From NCBI GenBank assembly GCA_944386045.1, contig CALWZO010000046.1, positions 33,584 to 97,583 on the forward strand: 64,000 nucleotides of DNA. Reading direction: 5' to 3'. This DNA is from an uncultured Clostridia bacterium. Its GTDB lineage: Bacteria > Bacillota > Clostridia > Oscillospirales > Ruminococcaceae. The notes beneath the pieces are model-generated. The model saw nothing but the letters and a program-made list of their open reading frames with translations. It had not been told where the DNA came from and ran no database searches. Made by a program: the position numbers and the translations under genes. Positions 42,799-51,511 of the stretch are shown in pieces. Each line of letters starts with the position of its first letter. The first letter of the stretch is position 1.

Positions 42799-43248
42799 TT
42801 GAAGATAACCAAACGGGAATACAAAAACATGGCCCAAAAAGCCTCTCCGCCGTCCCATCTGGCAAAAAACTGCCTGTGGGCCTTTATGGTAGGCGGTGCC
42901 ATATGTGTTTTGGGTGAAGGATTGTTTAATTTTTATAAAAACATGGGATTTATAATCAGCGACAGCCGCCTGCTGGCCAGCGTCACGCTGGTGGGACTGT
43001 CCGGAATACTGACCGCCACCGGTCTTTACGGAAAACTGGCCAAAAAGGCCGGGGCCGGCACACTGATACCCATAACAGGCTTTGCAAATGCGGTGGTCAG
43101 CCCGTCGATGGAGTTCAAGGCAGAGGGCCTTATCAGCGGCGTCGGGGCCAGAATGTTTATCATAGCCGGGCCGGTGATTGTTTACGGCGTGCTGGCCAGT
43201 ACAATCTACGGCATTTTCCTGTATTTTGTGATGCCGATGCTGAGGTAG
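42799..43248 (+). CDS. spoVAC: Stage V sporulation protein AC
   Basis: The start is TTG 42799, 8 nt behind AAAGGAG; the GTG at 42790 overlaps the ribosome binding site. The 149-residue product has four hydrophobic segments and GGAICVLGEG, TATGLYGKLAKKAGAG and PITGFANAVVSPSMEF, all SpoVAC features. SpoVAC forms the inner-membrane channel through which dipicolinic acid enters the developing spore. First gene of spoVAC-AD-AE. Confidence 0.95.
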   Translation: MKITKREYKNMAQKASPPSHLAKNCLWAFMVGGAICVLGEGLFNFYKNMGFIISDSRLLASVTLVGLSGILTATGLYGKLAKKAGAGTLIPITGFANAVVSPSMEFKAEGLISGVGARMFIIAGPVIVYGVLASTIYGIFLYFVMPMLR

Positions 43249-43252
43249 AGCC

Positions 43253-44257
43253 ATGAATAAAGTGATAACCTTTCAAAAACCTGTGTATATAAACGCTACC
43301 AGCTGTGTGGGCGGCAAAAAGGAAAGCGAAGGCCCGCTGGCCGCCGGCTTTGACAGTCTGTGCAAGGATGATTATTTCGGCATGGACACCTGGGAAAAGG
43401 CCGAAACAGAGATGCAAAAACGCTCCCTCAGGCTGCTATTGGAAAAGTGCGGGCTGAAAGCTGAAGATGTCCCACTGGCCTTTGGCGGCGACCTGTGCGA
43501 CCAGATAACCTCCACTGCCTTTGCCTACCGCGATTTTCCCATGTCTTTCCTTGGGCAGTACGGCGCATGCAGTACCATGGCCCAAAGCATGGCCGCGGCC
43601 GCCTGTATGGTGGGGGCAGGATATGTACAGAGAGCCGTGGCCGGCGCCAGCAGTCATTTCTGTACCGCAGAAAGACAGTTTCGCACCCCGCTGGCCTACG
43701 GCGGCAAGCGCACCCCCACCGCCCAGTGGACGGTAACCGGTGCCGCCCACGCCCTGCTGTCCGACCGGGGAAGCGGCCCGATGATAACCAGGGTGTTTTT
43801 CGGCAGGATAGTTGATTTGGGCATAACCGACGCCAACAACATGGGGGCGGCCATGGCGCCGGCCGCCGCAGACACCATAAAAAATTTCCTGCGTCAGGCG
43901 GGCAGACAGGTGGATGACTACGACCGGATATTTACCGGGGACCTGGGCAAAATAGGCTCCACACTGTTAAAGCAACTGCTGCAAAAAGAGGGGATAAACC
44001 TGCACAACCACCAGGACTGCGGCCTGCTGATATACGATATGGAAAATCAGAATGTGCAAAGCGGCGCCTCCGGCTGCGGCTGCAGTGGCTGCACGCTGTC
44101 AGCCTATATAATGCCGAAACTGCTGAAAAAAGAATACAAAAAGATACTGTTTATTGCCACCGGTGCTCTGCTCAGCCCCACATCTTCCATGCAGAAGGAA
44201 AGTATTCCGTCCATCGCACACCTGGTGGAGATATGTGCCGGGGAGGGAGATATATGA
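43253..44257 (+). CDS. spoVAD: Stage V sporulation protein AD
   Basis: This is a 334-residue thiolase-fold protein, 4 bp after spoVAC (GTAGAGCC before ATG). GGDLCDQITSTAFAYR, LGQYGACSTMAQSM, HFCTAERQFRTPLAYGGKRTPTAQWTVTGA and the C-terminal ATGALLSPTSSMQKESIP block match SpoVAD, which binds dipicolinic acid for loading into spores. SpoVAA and SpoVAB are absent, as is common in Clostridia. Confidence 0.97.
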   Translation: MNKVITFQKPVYINATSCVGGKKESEGPLAAGFDSLCKDDYFGMDTWEKAETEMQKRSLRLLLEKCGLKAEDVPLAFGGDLCDQITSTAFAYRDFPMSFLGQYGACSTMAQSMAAAACMVGAGYVQRAVAGASSHFCTAERQFRTPLAYGGKRTPTAQWTVTGAAHALLSDRGSGPMITRVFFGRIVDLGITDANNMGAAMAPAAADTIKNFLRQAGRQVDDYDRIFTGDLGKIGSTLLKQLLQKEGINLHNHQDCGLLIYDMENQNVQSGASGCGCSGCTLSAYIMPKLLKKEYKKILFIATGALLSPTSSMQKESIPSIAHLVEICAGEGDI

Positions 44258-44610
44258 ATTATTTGTGGGCATTTGTAATAGGCGGGCTGATATGTGCCGC
44301 AGGGCAGGTGCTGATAGACCTCACCGCCCTGACACCGGCAAAAATACTGGTGCTGTTTGTGACCGGCGGCGTGGTGCTGTCCGCTGTCGGCCTGTGGGAA
44401 AAGGTGGCCGAATTTGCCGGGGCAGGCGCGCTGGTGCCCATAGTGGGCTTTGGGCACACCCTGGCCCAGGGAATGGCGCGGGCCGTGGCAAAGGAAGGCT
44501 TTATCGGCATATTCACCGGCGGTTTTTCCGCCTGTTCCGGCGGCGTAGGCGCCAGCCTGCTGTTTGCATTTTTTATCGCCCTTCTTACCAAACCCAAAAG
44601 CCAAAGCTGA
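44254..44610 (+). CDS. spoVAE: Stage V sporulation protein AE
   Basis: ATG 44254 overlaps the spoVAD stop (ATGA) behind GGGGAGGGAG. The 118-residue membrane protein (MNYLWAFVIGGLICAAGQ, then VPIVGFGHTLAQGM and FSACSGGVGASLLFAF) is SpoVAE, the third part of the dipicolinic acid channel. It closes the three-gene operon; a terminator follows. Confidence 0.95.
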   Translation: MNYLWAFVIGGLICAAGQVLIDLTALTPAKILVLFVTGGVVLSAVGLWEKVAEFAGAGALVPIVGFGHTLAQGMARAVAKEGFIGIFTGGFSACSGGVGASLLFAFFIALLTKPKSQS

Positions 44611-44631
44611 ATAGCATACAAAAATACAAAA

Positions 44632-44664
44632 CCCGGCGCAGCATTTTGCGCCGGGAATTTTTTG
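44632..44664 (+). terminator. Terminator of spoVA operon
   Basis: CCCGGCGCA, loop, TGCGCCGGG then AATTTTTTG. Confidence 0.85.
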
Positions 44665-44805
44665 TCTGACAGCACAATAAACACCGGAATGATTTTGCCG
44701 GGGCTATATAAACACCGCCGCAGGTATGTACATTTTAAAAATCTGTTGTCCGCGGCTTTGCCGCAAACAGGCTGGACAAGTGCCCGGCAGGCGCTTATCA
44801 GCACA

Positions 44806-44838
44806 AAAAAACGCCCGGAAACCGGGCGTTTTTCTCTT
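44806..44838. terminator. Terminator of dacF-like gene, usable from both strands
   Basis: AAAAACGCCCGG, loop AAA, CCGGGCGTTTTT; adjacent to the minus-strand stop at 44843. Confidence 0.9.
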
Positions 44839-44842
44839 TAAA

Positions 44843-46093
44843 TCATATTCTTTTGCCTATAAGTATATCGCATATCATAACCGCCACAAAGGTCAGCAGA
44901 CCAAATATAAGGGTGGTCAGCATGTTGTCTGCCGGGTTGGACCGGGCGTCGGCAACCTGTGTCACTGTCAGCAGTTCGCTGACCGGCGCATTTACCTGCA
45001 CTGTGGCCAGCACATTTTTGTCAGTGCTTTTGCCTGTGTACAGCGTGGCTGTCATTTCCGCCGTCTGCATATCTTCCGACATGGACGGGGCGGAAAATTC
45101 CACCTGCACGCTTTCCGCGCTGTCACCGGAGGACAAAAGCACGGTGGCTGTGTCCGCCTGTATATCTTTTTTGGCTATATACAGCCTGCCGCTGCCGTCA
45201 CAGTTGATCCTGTCCGGCGCAGAAAGGGCAATGTATTCGCCGCTGACAGCCACCGGCTTGAAGTTTTCAAAGGCCCAGTCAAACAGCGCCCGGGTGTCGT
45301 CCCATTTGGCGGATTTTGTCCGGGAATACATAACAACACATATCAGTTTTACGCCGTTTCTTTCTGCGCAGGTGACCATGGTGTGGGCAGCCTCCTGCGT
45401 CCAGCCGGTTTTGCTCATAACTATTCCGTCATAGTTGAAAGCCCCGTTTAAAAACCAGTTGGCCGAATGAAAGGTTCTGGTTTCCGGCTGTTTGTTTGTG
45501 GGGGAAATGGAATAGGTTTCCGCGCTGAAAATCCGGTTGAATGTATCGTTTTTTACCCGCTGGGCGGCTATCAAGGCCAGGTCATAGGCGGTGGTATAAT
45601 GGTTTTCATCATGCAGGCCGTGGGGGTTTACAAAATTGGAATTTTTCGCCCCTGCCCGCCGGGCTCTTTCGTTGGCCAGCTGTGAAAAGGACTTTCCGGT
45701 TTTGGCCGCCAGATATTCGCCTATGCCGTTGGCGGCGTCATTGGCGCTTTCGATGGCCATTGCATACATCGCCTGTTCCAGCGTCAGCACCTCGCCCTCT
45801 GAAATGGAGGCGTGGCTGGTGTCGCGGCCGATGGAATACACCGCATCGTGGGAAAAGGTTATGCTGTCTGCCATATCTCCGTTTTCCACGGCCAGCAGGC
45901 CCGTCAGCACTTTGGTGGTGCTGGCCGGGTACATCCTTTTGTCCTTTTCCTTTTCATACAGCACCTGTCCCGTTGCGGCATCTATCAGGACTGCCGTTTC
46001 GCTTATAACCTGCGGGGCCTCCCGCGCATGAGCCGGCACCATATTCATAACTATAAATAATGCGGCAAAAAATGCCGATAACAATCTTTTCAT
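44843..46093 (-). CDS. dacF: D-alanyl-D-alanine carboxypeptidase, DacF-like
   Basis: This 416-residue class C-type PBP has a signal peptide (cleavage after AHA, residue 23), nucleophile motif S58-T-T-K61, S116-A-N118, and K228-T-G230. After the catalytic domain comes a PBP5-like beta domain and a C-terminal hydrophobic anchor (about 391-408). It removes the terminal D-Ala from peptidoglycan stem peptides. Its neighbours are sporulation genes, so a DacF role (regulating cortex cross-linking in the forespore) is likely. A vegetative DacA role cannot be excluded. Confidence 0.88.
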   Translation of the reverse strand: MKRLLSAFFAALFIVMNMVPAHAREAPQVISETAVLIDAATGQVLYEKEKDKRMYPASTTKVLTGLLAVENGDMADSITFSHDAVYSIGRDTSHASISEGEVLTLEQAMYAMAIESANDAANGIGEYLAAKTGKSFSQLANERARRAGAKNSNFVNPHGLHDENHYTTAYDLALIAAQRVKNDTFNRIFSAETYSISPTNKQPETRTFHSANWFLNGAFNYDGIVMSKTGWTQEAAHTMVTCAERNGVKLICVVMYSRTKSAKWDDTRALFDWAFENFKPVAVSGEYIALSAPDRINCDGSGRLYIAKKDIQADTATVLLSSGDSAESVQVEFSAPSMSEDMQTAEMTATLYTGKSTDKNVLATVQVNAPVSELLTVTQVADARSNPADNMLTTLIFGLLTFVAVMICDILIGKRI

Positions 46094-46216
46094 ATATCAT
46101 CCCGTTTTATAAAGTCAGCATTTTAAATTATACAATTTTTTTGCCTTATAATTCAAGGGCAACGGGCATTTTTTCACTTTTGCCGGCATAGCTTTAACAT
46201 AAAAGGAGTGATTATT

Positions 46217-47032
46217 ATATCGAAAAAATACATAGATAAGGTACTGGATGCCCTGATAGGTGTTTTGCTGTTTGCCACACTGGGTGTAGTGGCCGGACTG
46301 GCTGTTTCAGGCAGGCAGTATATTGCCGTACAAAGCTGTGAATGGGGGCTGCATTTTGAACAGGAAAACACCATGCCGACACCCAACATGACCGACCGGC
46401 AGCTGAACGGTTACGGGGCATATTTCCACGGCGATTTGGGCAAAAAAGAGCTGTACATAACCTTTGACGCCGGCTATGAAAACGGGTACACGCCACAAAT
46501 TCTCGAAACGCTGAAAAAGCATGGGGCAACCGCCGCTTTCTTTGTGGTAGGCCCGTATATAGAGGAAAACCCGGAAATTATACAGCAGATGGTGGAAGAC
46601 GGCCATATTGTGGGCAACCACAGCTATTCCCACCCGGACATGAGATACAAAAGCAGGGAAGAATTTGTACGGGAACTGGAAAAAACAGCTGCTGTTTTTA
46701 AAGAGGTTACCGGCCGGGATATGCCCAAATTTTACCGTCCGCCCCAGGGGAAATTTTCCACCGACAACCTGCGCTGGGCACAGCGGGAGGGATATACCAC
46801 AGTGCTGTGGTCCAGCGCTTATGTGGACTGGAACACCGACGACCAGCCGTCCCACGCCTACGCCTATGAAAAAATAGACCGGCGCACCTTTGACGGCGCC
46901 GTTTTCCTGCTGCACTCCACCTCCTCCACCAATGCCGAAATTCTGGACAAACAGCTGACCAAATGGGAAGAGATGGGGTATATTTTCAAAAGCGTGGCCG
47001 ACCTGCCCCGGGCCAACGGTTTTGCCGGATAA
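46217..47032 (+). CDS. pdaA: Polysaccharide deacetylase, PdaA (delta-lactam biosynthesis)
   Basis: About 271 residues with an N-terminal membrane segment, followed by LYITFDAGYENGYTPQIL (the NodB motif 1 variant of PdaA), GNHSYSHPDM (metal His pair), FYRPPQGKFS (motif 3) and LLHSTSSTNA. PdaA removes the acetyl group of muramic acid so that muramic delta-lactam forms in spore cortex, after CwlD has removed the peptide. The start is uncertain: GTG 46208 sits inside AAAGGAG, and the codon at the proper 8-nt distance is ATA 46217. I give 46217 as the position favoured by spacing. Confidence 0.88.
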   Translation: MSKKYIDKVLDALIGVLLFATLGVVAGLAVSGRQYIAVQSCEWGLHFEQENTMPTPNMTDRQLNGYGAYFHGDLGKKELYITFDAGYENGYTPQILETLKKHGATAAFFVVGPYIEENPEIIQQMVEDGHIVGNHSYSHPDMRYKSREEFVRELEKTAAVFKEVTGRDMPKFYRPPQGKFSTDNLRWAQREGYTTVLWSSAYVDWNTDDQPSHAYAYEKIDRRTFDGAVFLLHSTSSTNAEILDKQLTKWEEMGYIFKSVADLPRANGFAG

Positions 47033-47033
47033 A

Positions 47034-47060
47034 AAAAGACGGCGCAGGCCGTCTTTTGCA
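47034..47060. terminator. Bidirectional terminator between pdaA and MATE gene
   Basis: AAAAGACGGC, loop GCAG, GCCGTCTTTT. Confidence 0.9.
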
Positions 47061-47061
47061 A

Positions 47062-48408
47062 TTATTTATTTGCCAAAGCTTTTTTGAACCAGTTGCCTTT
47101 CATATAGTAAATTATAAAGGCGATGCTGGTCACTGTCCATGTTATGGGGTAGCTTAAAATAACAGTGTCAAAAACCGGGTTCAGCGGCACGGCCAGGGCC
47201 ACCCACGCCACACGCAGAACACATATACCTATTGTGGTGATAACCGTCGGAATAAGGCTGTCCCCAACCCCGCGCAAAGAGCCGGACAGCACCTCCACGC
47301 CCACATAAACCACATAGAAAGGTGTCAGGGAGTGAATTACCTTCACACCTATATCTATAACCCGGGCGTCACGGGTGAACAGCTGGTAAAACACCGGGCA
47401 GCCCACATACAGCGTCCGGCTGAGGGCAATGCTGAGCCCTGCCGCCAATGCGGCGCAGGCTTTGGTGCACCGGCGCATTCTGTCATAGTTTCCGGCACCG
47501 AAATTCTGGCTGACAAAGGTGGTGGCTGTAATGCCGAAGGAGCTGACCGTCATCCAGAACACCGCGTCCAGCTTGCCGTAAGCGGTCCAGGCGGCCACCG
47601 TGTCGGTGCCGAAGGAGTTTATGCTGGACTGAATGATTATATTGGACAGGGAATACATGACCGATTGCAAACCTGCCGGTATGCCGATGGTAAATATCTC
47701 TCTGCACATGCTTTTTTCCATTGAAAGGTTTTGCCAGGAGAAGGATATGGGGCCGTGCATGTGTTTCAGCGAGCCGATAACCAGTACGGCACTGACAATT
47801 TGGGATATAACCGTAGCTATACCCACGCCGGCAACTCCCATTTTAAACACCGCAACCAGTATTATATCCAGCACTATGTTTACCAGGCTGGCCACAATAA
47901 GGAACTGCAAAGGTTTGCGGCTGTTGCCCATGGCGCGCAGTATGCCGCTGCCTATGTTGTATATCATGTTGAACACAGAACCGGCAAAGTATATCCTGAT
48001 GTATGTACAGGCATAATCCATTATGTCCGCCGGTGTACCCATCATTTCCAGCGCATAGGGTGAAAAGGGTATGCCTACTGCCATCAGCAGTATGCCCCCG
48101 GCTATGGACAGTGCCACCGCCGTGTGCAAAGCCTTTTCCGACTGTTCGCCCATTCTGGCGCCGTAATATTTGGCCACAACCACACTGGCACCGCCTGAAA
48201 GACCCACAAAAAAGCCGATCAGCAGATTTATTATTGTGCCGGTGGGGCCGCCCACAGCGGCCAGGGCCTGTTTGCCTACAAAGTTTCCCACTATAACCGC
48301 ATCGGCTGTATTGTACAACTGCTGGAAAAATGTTCCCATCCATATGGGCAGGAAAAACATCATTATGTTTTTATATATACTGCCTTCCAAAATTCTGTTC
48401 TGTTCCAT
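47062..48408 (-). CDS. MATE-family efflux transporter
   Basis: ATG 48408 (AAAGGGATATTTTT before it) gives 448 residues; the frame is open a further 123 bp upstream without a ribosome binding site. Twelve hydrophobic segments, with FFQQLYNTADAVIVGNFVGKQALAAVG at the start of the first half and GLQSVMYSLSNIIIQSSINSFG at the matching place in the second half, are typical of the DinF/NorM-like MATE family. It exports drugs or metabolites using Na+ or H+. It lies between two sporulation genes but reads the opposite way. Confidence 0.92.
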   Translation of the reverse strand: MEQNRILEGSIYKNIMMFFLPIWMGTFFQQLYNTADAVIVGNFVGKQALAAVGGPTGTIINLLIGFFVGLSGGASVVVAKYYGARMGEQSEKALHTAVALSIAGGILLMAVGIPFSPYALEMMGTPADIMDYACTYIRIYFAGSVFNMIYNIGSGILRAMGNSRKPLQFLIVASLVNIVLDIILVAVFKMGVAGVGIATVISQIVSAVLVIGSLKHMHGPISFSWQNLSMEKSMCREIFTIGIPAGLQSVMYSLSNIIIQSSINSFGTDTVAAWTAYGKLDAVFWMTVSSFGITATTFVSQNFGAGNYDRMRRCTKACAALAAGLSIALSRTLYVGCPVFYQLFTRDARVIDIGVKVIHSLTPFYVVYVGVEVLSGSLRGVGDSLIPTVITTIGICVLRVAWVALAVPLNPVFDTVILSYPITWTVTSIAFIIYYMKGNWFKKALANK

Positions 48409-48577
48409 AAAAATATCCCTTTCATATATCGCGAAAGAATGATAAATCTTTTCGCATGCAAAGTCAACACAAAAAAGCAACTTTGGCAGTATACACAAAA
48501 AGCCGGCAAACTGTGCCGCAGACCGCCGCAATTATACACAATTACATATAATTTATAAAGCAAAAGAGGGTAGAGCT

Positions 48578-49411
48578 TTGAACAAATATAAAGCAAAAAA
48601 GATAATTACCATAGTTTTTTCGGCTGTTTTGTTTATCTGCGCCGGTTTCGGAGCCGCGGCAGACAGCGGACTGTACACCGCAGAGCTGTTTGGCGGCATG
48701 ATAGCCTGCAGGACAAACCCGGACATCAGCGTGGCCGCCCCGGCGGCAGAAAACGCCCCGTATGTGATAGCCATTGACCCCGGACACGGGGGCATGGACA
48801 CCGGCGCCCAGCGGCTTATGGACGAAGTGGATATATGCGACAAGACAGCCGGATATCTTTACCGGATGCTGGAAAACGACGAAAACTTCACCCCAATGCT
48901 CACCCGCGACACCGACAGTTTCCCCAGCCCGAAAGAAAGGGCCGCGGCCGCCAACAGCCGGGGAGCCAGCCTGCTGATATCCATACACGCCAACAGCGAC
49001 TCCCACTCATCCAGCAGCGGCTTTGAATGTTATGCCCTGCCGCCCGGAAGACAGCTGCACAGCCGGTCGCTGAAGCTTGCCGGGCTTATAAGCAGTCACA
49101 TGCAGCAGGCGGGGCGGAAAATCAGGGGAGAGGCCGAAGCCTGCGGAATAAAATACGCCTACTATTTCGGCTCTGACAAAAAAATTGTCCCATCCACCGA
49201 CAGCAAAATCCGCAGCCGGAAAACTTTCGGAGTGCTGGAAAACGCCCTTTGCCCGGCTGTTTTGGTCGAGCAGTGCTTTATAACCAATTCCGCAGATATT
49301 GCCGCCTGGGGCAGTGATGAAGGCTGCCGCAAAGCCACCCGGGCATACTACCGGGCCATAAAAGAATATTTTATGGCAAATAATCAAAAATTTTTTCAAA
49401 AAAAGTATTGA
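48578..49411 (+). CDS. cwlD: N-acetylmuramoyl-L-alanine amidase, CwlD-like
   Basis: This 277-residue protein starts at TTG 48578, 7 nt behind AAAGAGGG. An N-terminal membrane segment (about 10-28) precedes an Amidase_3 domain: IDPGHGGMDTGA with the zinc His, a downstream Glu ligand, SIHANSD with the second His, and VLVEQCFITN with the catalytic Glu. CwlD cleaves peptide from muramic acid in spore cortex, the step before PdaA, which is encoded 1.5 kb upstream. Other spore amidases of this family are possible. Confidence 0.85.
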   Translation: MNKYKAKKIITIVFSAVLFICAGFGAAADSGLYTAELFGGMIACRTNPDISVAAPAAENAPYVIAIDPGHGGMDTGAQRLMDEVDICDKTAGYLYRMLENDENFTPMLTRDTDSFPSPKERAAAANSRGASLLISIHANSDSHSSSSGFECYALPPGRQLHSRSLKLAGLISSHMQQAGRKIRGEAEACGIKYAYYFGSDKKIVPSTDSKIRSRKTFGVLENALCPAVLVEQCFITNSADIAAWGSDEGCRKATRAYYRAIKEYFMANNQKFFQKKY

Positions 49412-49436
49412 CTTTCGAAAAATTCTCGTGTATAAT
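49408..49436 (+). promoter_or_regulatory. Promoter of tRNA-Leu
   Basis: TTGACT (49408-49413), 17 bp, TATAAT (49431-49436), overlapping the end of the amidase gene. Confidence 0.85.
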
Positions 49437-49455
49437 AAATGAGCGTCAAAGATAA

Positions 49456-49542
49456 GCGGATGTGGCGGAATAGGCAGACGCGCTAGATTCAGGTTCTAGT
49501 GATAGCAATATCGTGTGGGTTCAAGTCCCTTCATCCGCACCA
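49456..49542 (+). tRNA. tRNA-Leu (CAG)
   Basis: 87 nt class II tRNA with acceptor GCGGATG/CATCCGC, anticodon loop TTCAGGT (CAG) on a CTAGA/TCTAG stem, a long variable arm, T-loop TTCAAGT and encoded CCA. Confidence 0.95.
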
Positions 49543-49543
49543 A

Positions 49544-49572
49544 GGCTAAATCGAAAGATTTAGCCTTTTTTA
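49544..49572 (+). terminator. Terminator of tRNA-Leu
   Basis: AGGCTAAATC, loop GAAA, GATTTAGCCTTTTTT. Confidence 0.92.
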
Positions 49573-49737
49573 TTTTTATATTTAAAAAAACAGCATCAGC
49601 AGACCTGCGGCCTAAGGGTCAAAGTTTGCCCCTGTAAATTTTTCAGCCGTATGGTCGAAAAAAATCAGACAGTTTTTCACGATTAAATTCGGTATAGGTA
49701 TTTCAATATTTTTTAAATCAGCCTGTTTGCTTATTTG

Positions 49738-49765
49738 TTGACAGTGTTTTTTGCTGATGTATAAT
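49738..49765 (+). promoter_or_regulatory. Promoter of alpha/beta hydrolase gene
   Basis: TTGACA (49738-49743), 16 bp, TATAAT (49760-49765), 32 bp before the start. Confidence 0.75.
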
Positions 49766-49796
49766 TTAATTATGATAAATTATACGGAGGTCCGAA

Positions 49797-50705
49797 ATGA
49801 AGATAGAAGTCAAGGAATACACCTATGAGACCATGCCGGATTACACCGACGAAGTTGAAGGCGCAAAGGAGATAAAGCTTTCCGGCAAGGAAATGCATAC
49901 CGCCTATATACCGGATGTTGTATACGACAGAAAGGACGGCACAGACCTGCACCTGCAGATTGTCACCCCAAAATGTCCTGACAGCCCCGACGGCCGTTTT
50001 CCCTGTGTGGTATATGTACAGGGCAGCGCCTGGAAAGAACAGGATGTTCACAGCAATGTGGCAAATATAGGTCTGCTCGCCCGCAAAGGATATGTTACGT
50101 CCATTGTACAATACCGCCACAGCGGCATTGCTAAATTTCCGGCTCAGATTATTGACGCCAAAAACGCAATTCGTTTTATGATTGAACACAAGGACGAATA
50201 CGGCGTTGACGAAAACAATATTATCATAGCCGGCAACTCTTCCGGCGGACACACCAGCGCAATGGTTGGCATGACTGCAAAAACCGATCTGTTCGACGAG
50301 CCCATAAATTCCCAGCCGCTGAACATAAAAGGAATAATTGACCTTTACGGCGCTGTGGATATAACCATGGACTGCGGTTTCCCCACCACACTCAACCACG
50401 GCAAACCGGACAGCCCGGAAGGAATGCTTATGGGCTTTGATATATCCGAAAACCCCGAAGCCGCAAAAGCCGCCTGTGCCAAAACCTATGCCGGTCTTGA
50501 CTATGCGCCGATGCTGATAGTCCACGGCACAAAGGACAAAACCGTTTTTGCCCAGGAAAGCGTTGACCTGTACAACGAAATCAAAGCGCGGGGAAAAGAT
50601 GTGCAGCTGTACCTTATCCGCGGCGCAGACCACGGCGGCGCCCCATTCTGGTCAGACGAAATGATAGAGATCTATCACAATTTCATCCAGAAATGTATAA
50701 AATAA
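49797..50705 (+). CDS. Alpha/beta hydrolase (BD-FAE/acetylesterase-like)
   Basis: This 302-residue cytoplasmic enzyme starts behind ACGGAGGTCCGAA. VVYVQGSAWKEQD takes the place of the HGGxW oxyanion motif; the nucleophile serine lies in AGNSSGGH; the Asp is in HGTKDKTV and the His in GADHGG. This is the pattern of BD-FAE and acetylxylan-type esterases. No signal peptide is seen, so the substrate is probably a small ester or glycoside inside the cell. Single gene with promoter and terminator. Confidence 0.88.
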   Translation: MKIEVKEYTYETMPDYTDEVEGAKEIKLSGKEMHTAYIPDVVYDRKDGTDLHLQIVTPKCPDSPDGRFPCVVYVQGSAWKEQDVHSNVANIGLLARKGYVTSIVQYRHSGIAKFPAQIIDAKNAIRFMIEHKDEYGVDENNIIIAGNSSGGHTSAMVGMTAKTDLFDEPINSQPLNIKGIIDLYGAVDITMDCGFPTTLNHGKPDSPEGMLMGFDISENPEAAKAACAKTYAGLDYAPMLIVHGTKDKTVFAQESVDLYNEIKARGKDVQLYLIRGADHGGAPFWSDEMIEIYHNFIQKCIK

Positions 50706-50713
50706 ACCCAGCA

Positions 50714-50750
50714 CAAAACCGGACCGGAATTTCTCCCGGCCCGGTTTTAT
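50714..50750 (+). terminator. Terminator of alpha/beta hydrolase gene
   Basis: AAAACCGGACCGG, loop, CCGGCCCGGTTTT (one mismatch). Confidence 0.85.
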
Positions 50751-50814
50751 GTTTATATAAATACACTTTTATTCTTTGCCTGATTATTCCGCAGGCATTT
50801 TATATCAAAATCTT

Positions 50815-50880
50815 ATCCCCCTCATTTCCCATAAAGCCTTTCGCACCATAGTGAGAGTTTATTTGGGAAGTGAGGGGGAT
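50815..50880. repeat. Long inverted repeat, hairpin of unknown function
   Basis: ATCCCCCTCATTTCCCATAAA (50815-50835) pairs with the segment 50858-50880, with two or three mismatches or bulges and a 22-nt loop. There is no T-run, so it is not a usual terminator. It lies between an esterase gene and the end of a Nudix gene and resembles a small palindromic mobile or REP-like element. Confidence 0.7.
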
Positions 50881-50909
50881 TGTTGTTAAAACCGGATTTA
50901 AGGCAGAAA

Positions 50910-50942
50910 GCCACCTGGGTTAGGCAGCTTATCCCGGGTGGC
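50910..50942. repeat. Second inverted repeat, hairpin of unknown function
   Basis: GCCACCTGGG and CCCGGGTGGC flank a 13-nt loop (one G-T pair), 30 bp from the first inverted repeat. No T-run. Confidence 0.65.
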
Positions 50943-51002
50943 TTATAACGCATCGGATTTTCAGTCAAAAATATGATAGTTGTAGAAAAGGCTGTTTCTT
51001 TA

Positions 51003-51380
51003 TTAACCTTTAATTTTTTTCAATATCTCCTCGTCGGCCGGGCAGAAGGTGTAGCTGTCTATCTGCGCCGGGGTAATCCATTTTATATCATTGTGCTCGA
51101 TAAGTTTTGGAGTTCCGGCGGAAATGGCGGCGTTGTAAAGGGTGAGGCGGATTGTGATATCCGGATATTCGTGGACCGTCTGCATAAAAATATCTCCCAC
51201 ATTTATCTCTACATCCAATTCCTCGCGGCATTCACGCACAAGGGCCCGGGGGCCGGTTTCACCTTTTTCCACCTTTCCGCCGACAAATTCCCACAGCAGA
51301 CCTCTGGCCTTATGGGCCGGGCGCTGGCATATCATAAATTTATCTTCATCCCATATAAGGGCGGCAACCACTTCTGTCAT
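51003..51380 (-). CDS. mutT: Nudix hydrolase, MutT/8-oxo-dGTP diphosphatase-like
   Basis: ATG 51380 follows CAGGAGATAAAAATT and gives 125 residues. WEFVGGKVEKGETGPRALV followed by RECREELDV is a complete Nudix box (last Gly replaced by Asp). CQRPAHKARGLLWEF is typical of MutT, which removes 8-oxo-dGTP from the nucleotide pool. The substrate could also be another oxidised or methylated nucleotide. Confidence 0.9.
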   Translation of the reverse strand: MTEVVAALIWDEDKFMICQRPAHKARGLLWEFVGGKVEKGETGPRALVRECREELDVEINVGDIFMQTVHEYPDITIRLTLYNAAISAGTPKLIEHNDIKWITPAQIDSYTFCPADEEILKKIKG

Positions 51381-51511
51381 AATTTTTATCTCCTGTTTCG
51401 GCAATTTTAAAATATCATACTACTTTTTCCTGTTTATAACAACACACCTGTGTACACTGCAACCAATATATGATAATATGATATTAAAATATTTTTTAGA
51501 CGGAGGCCGGC

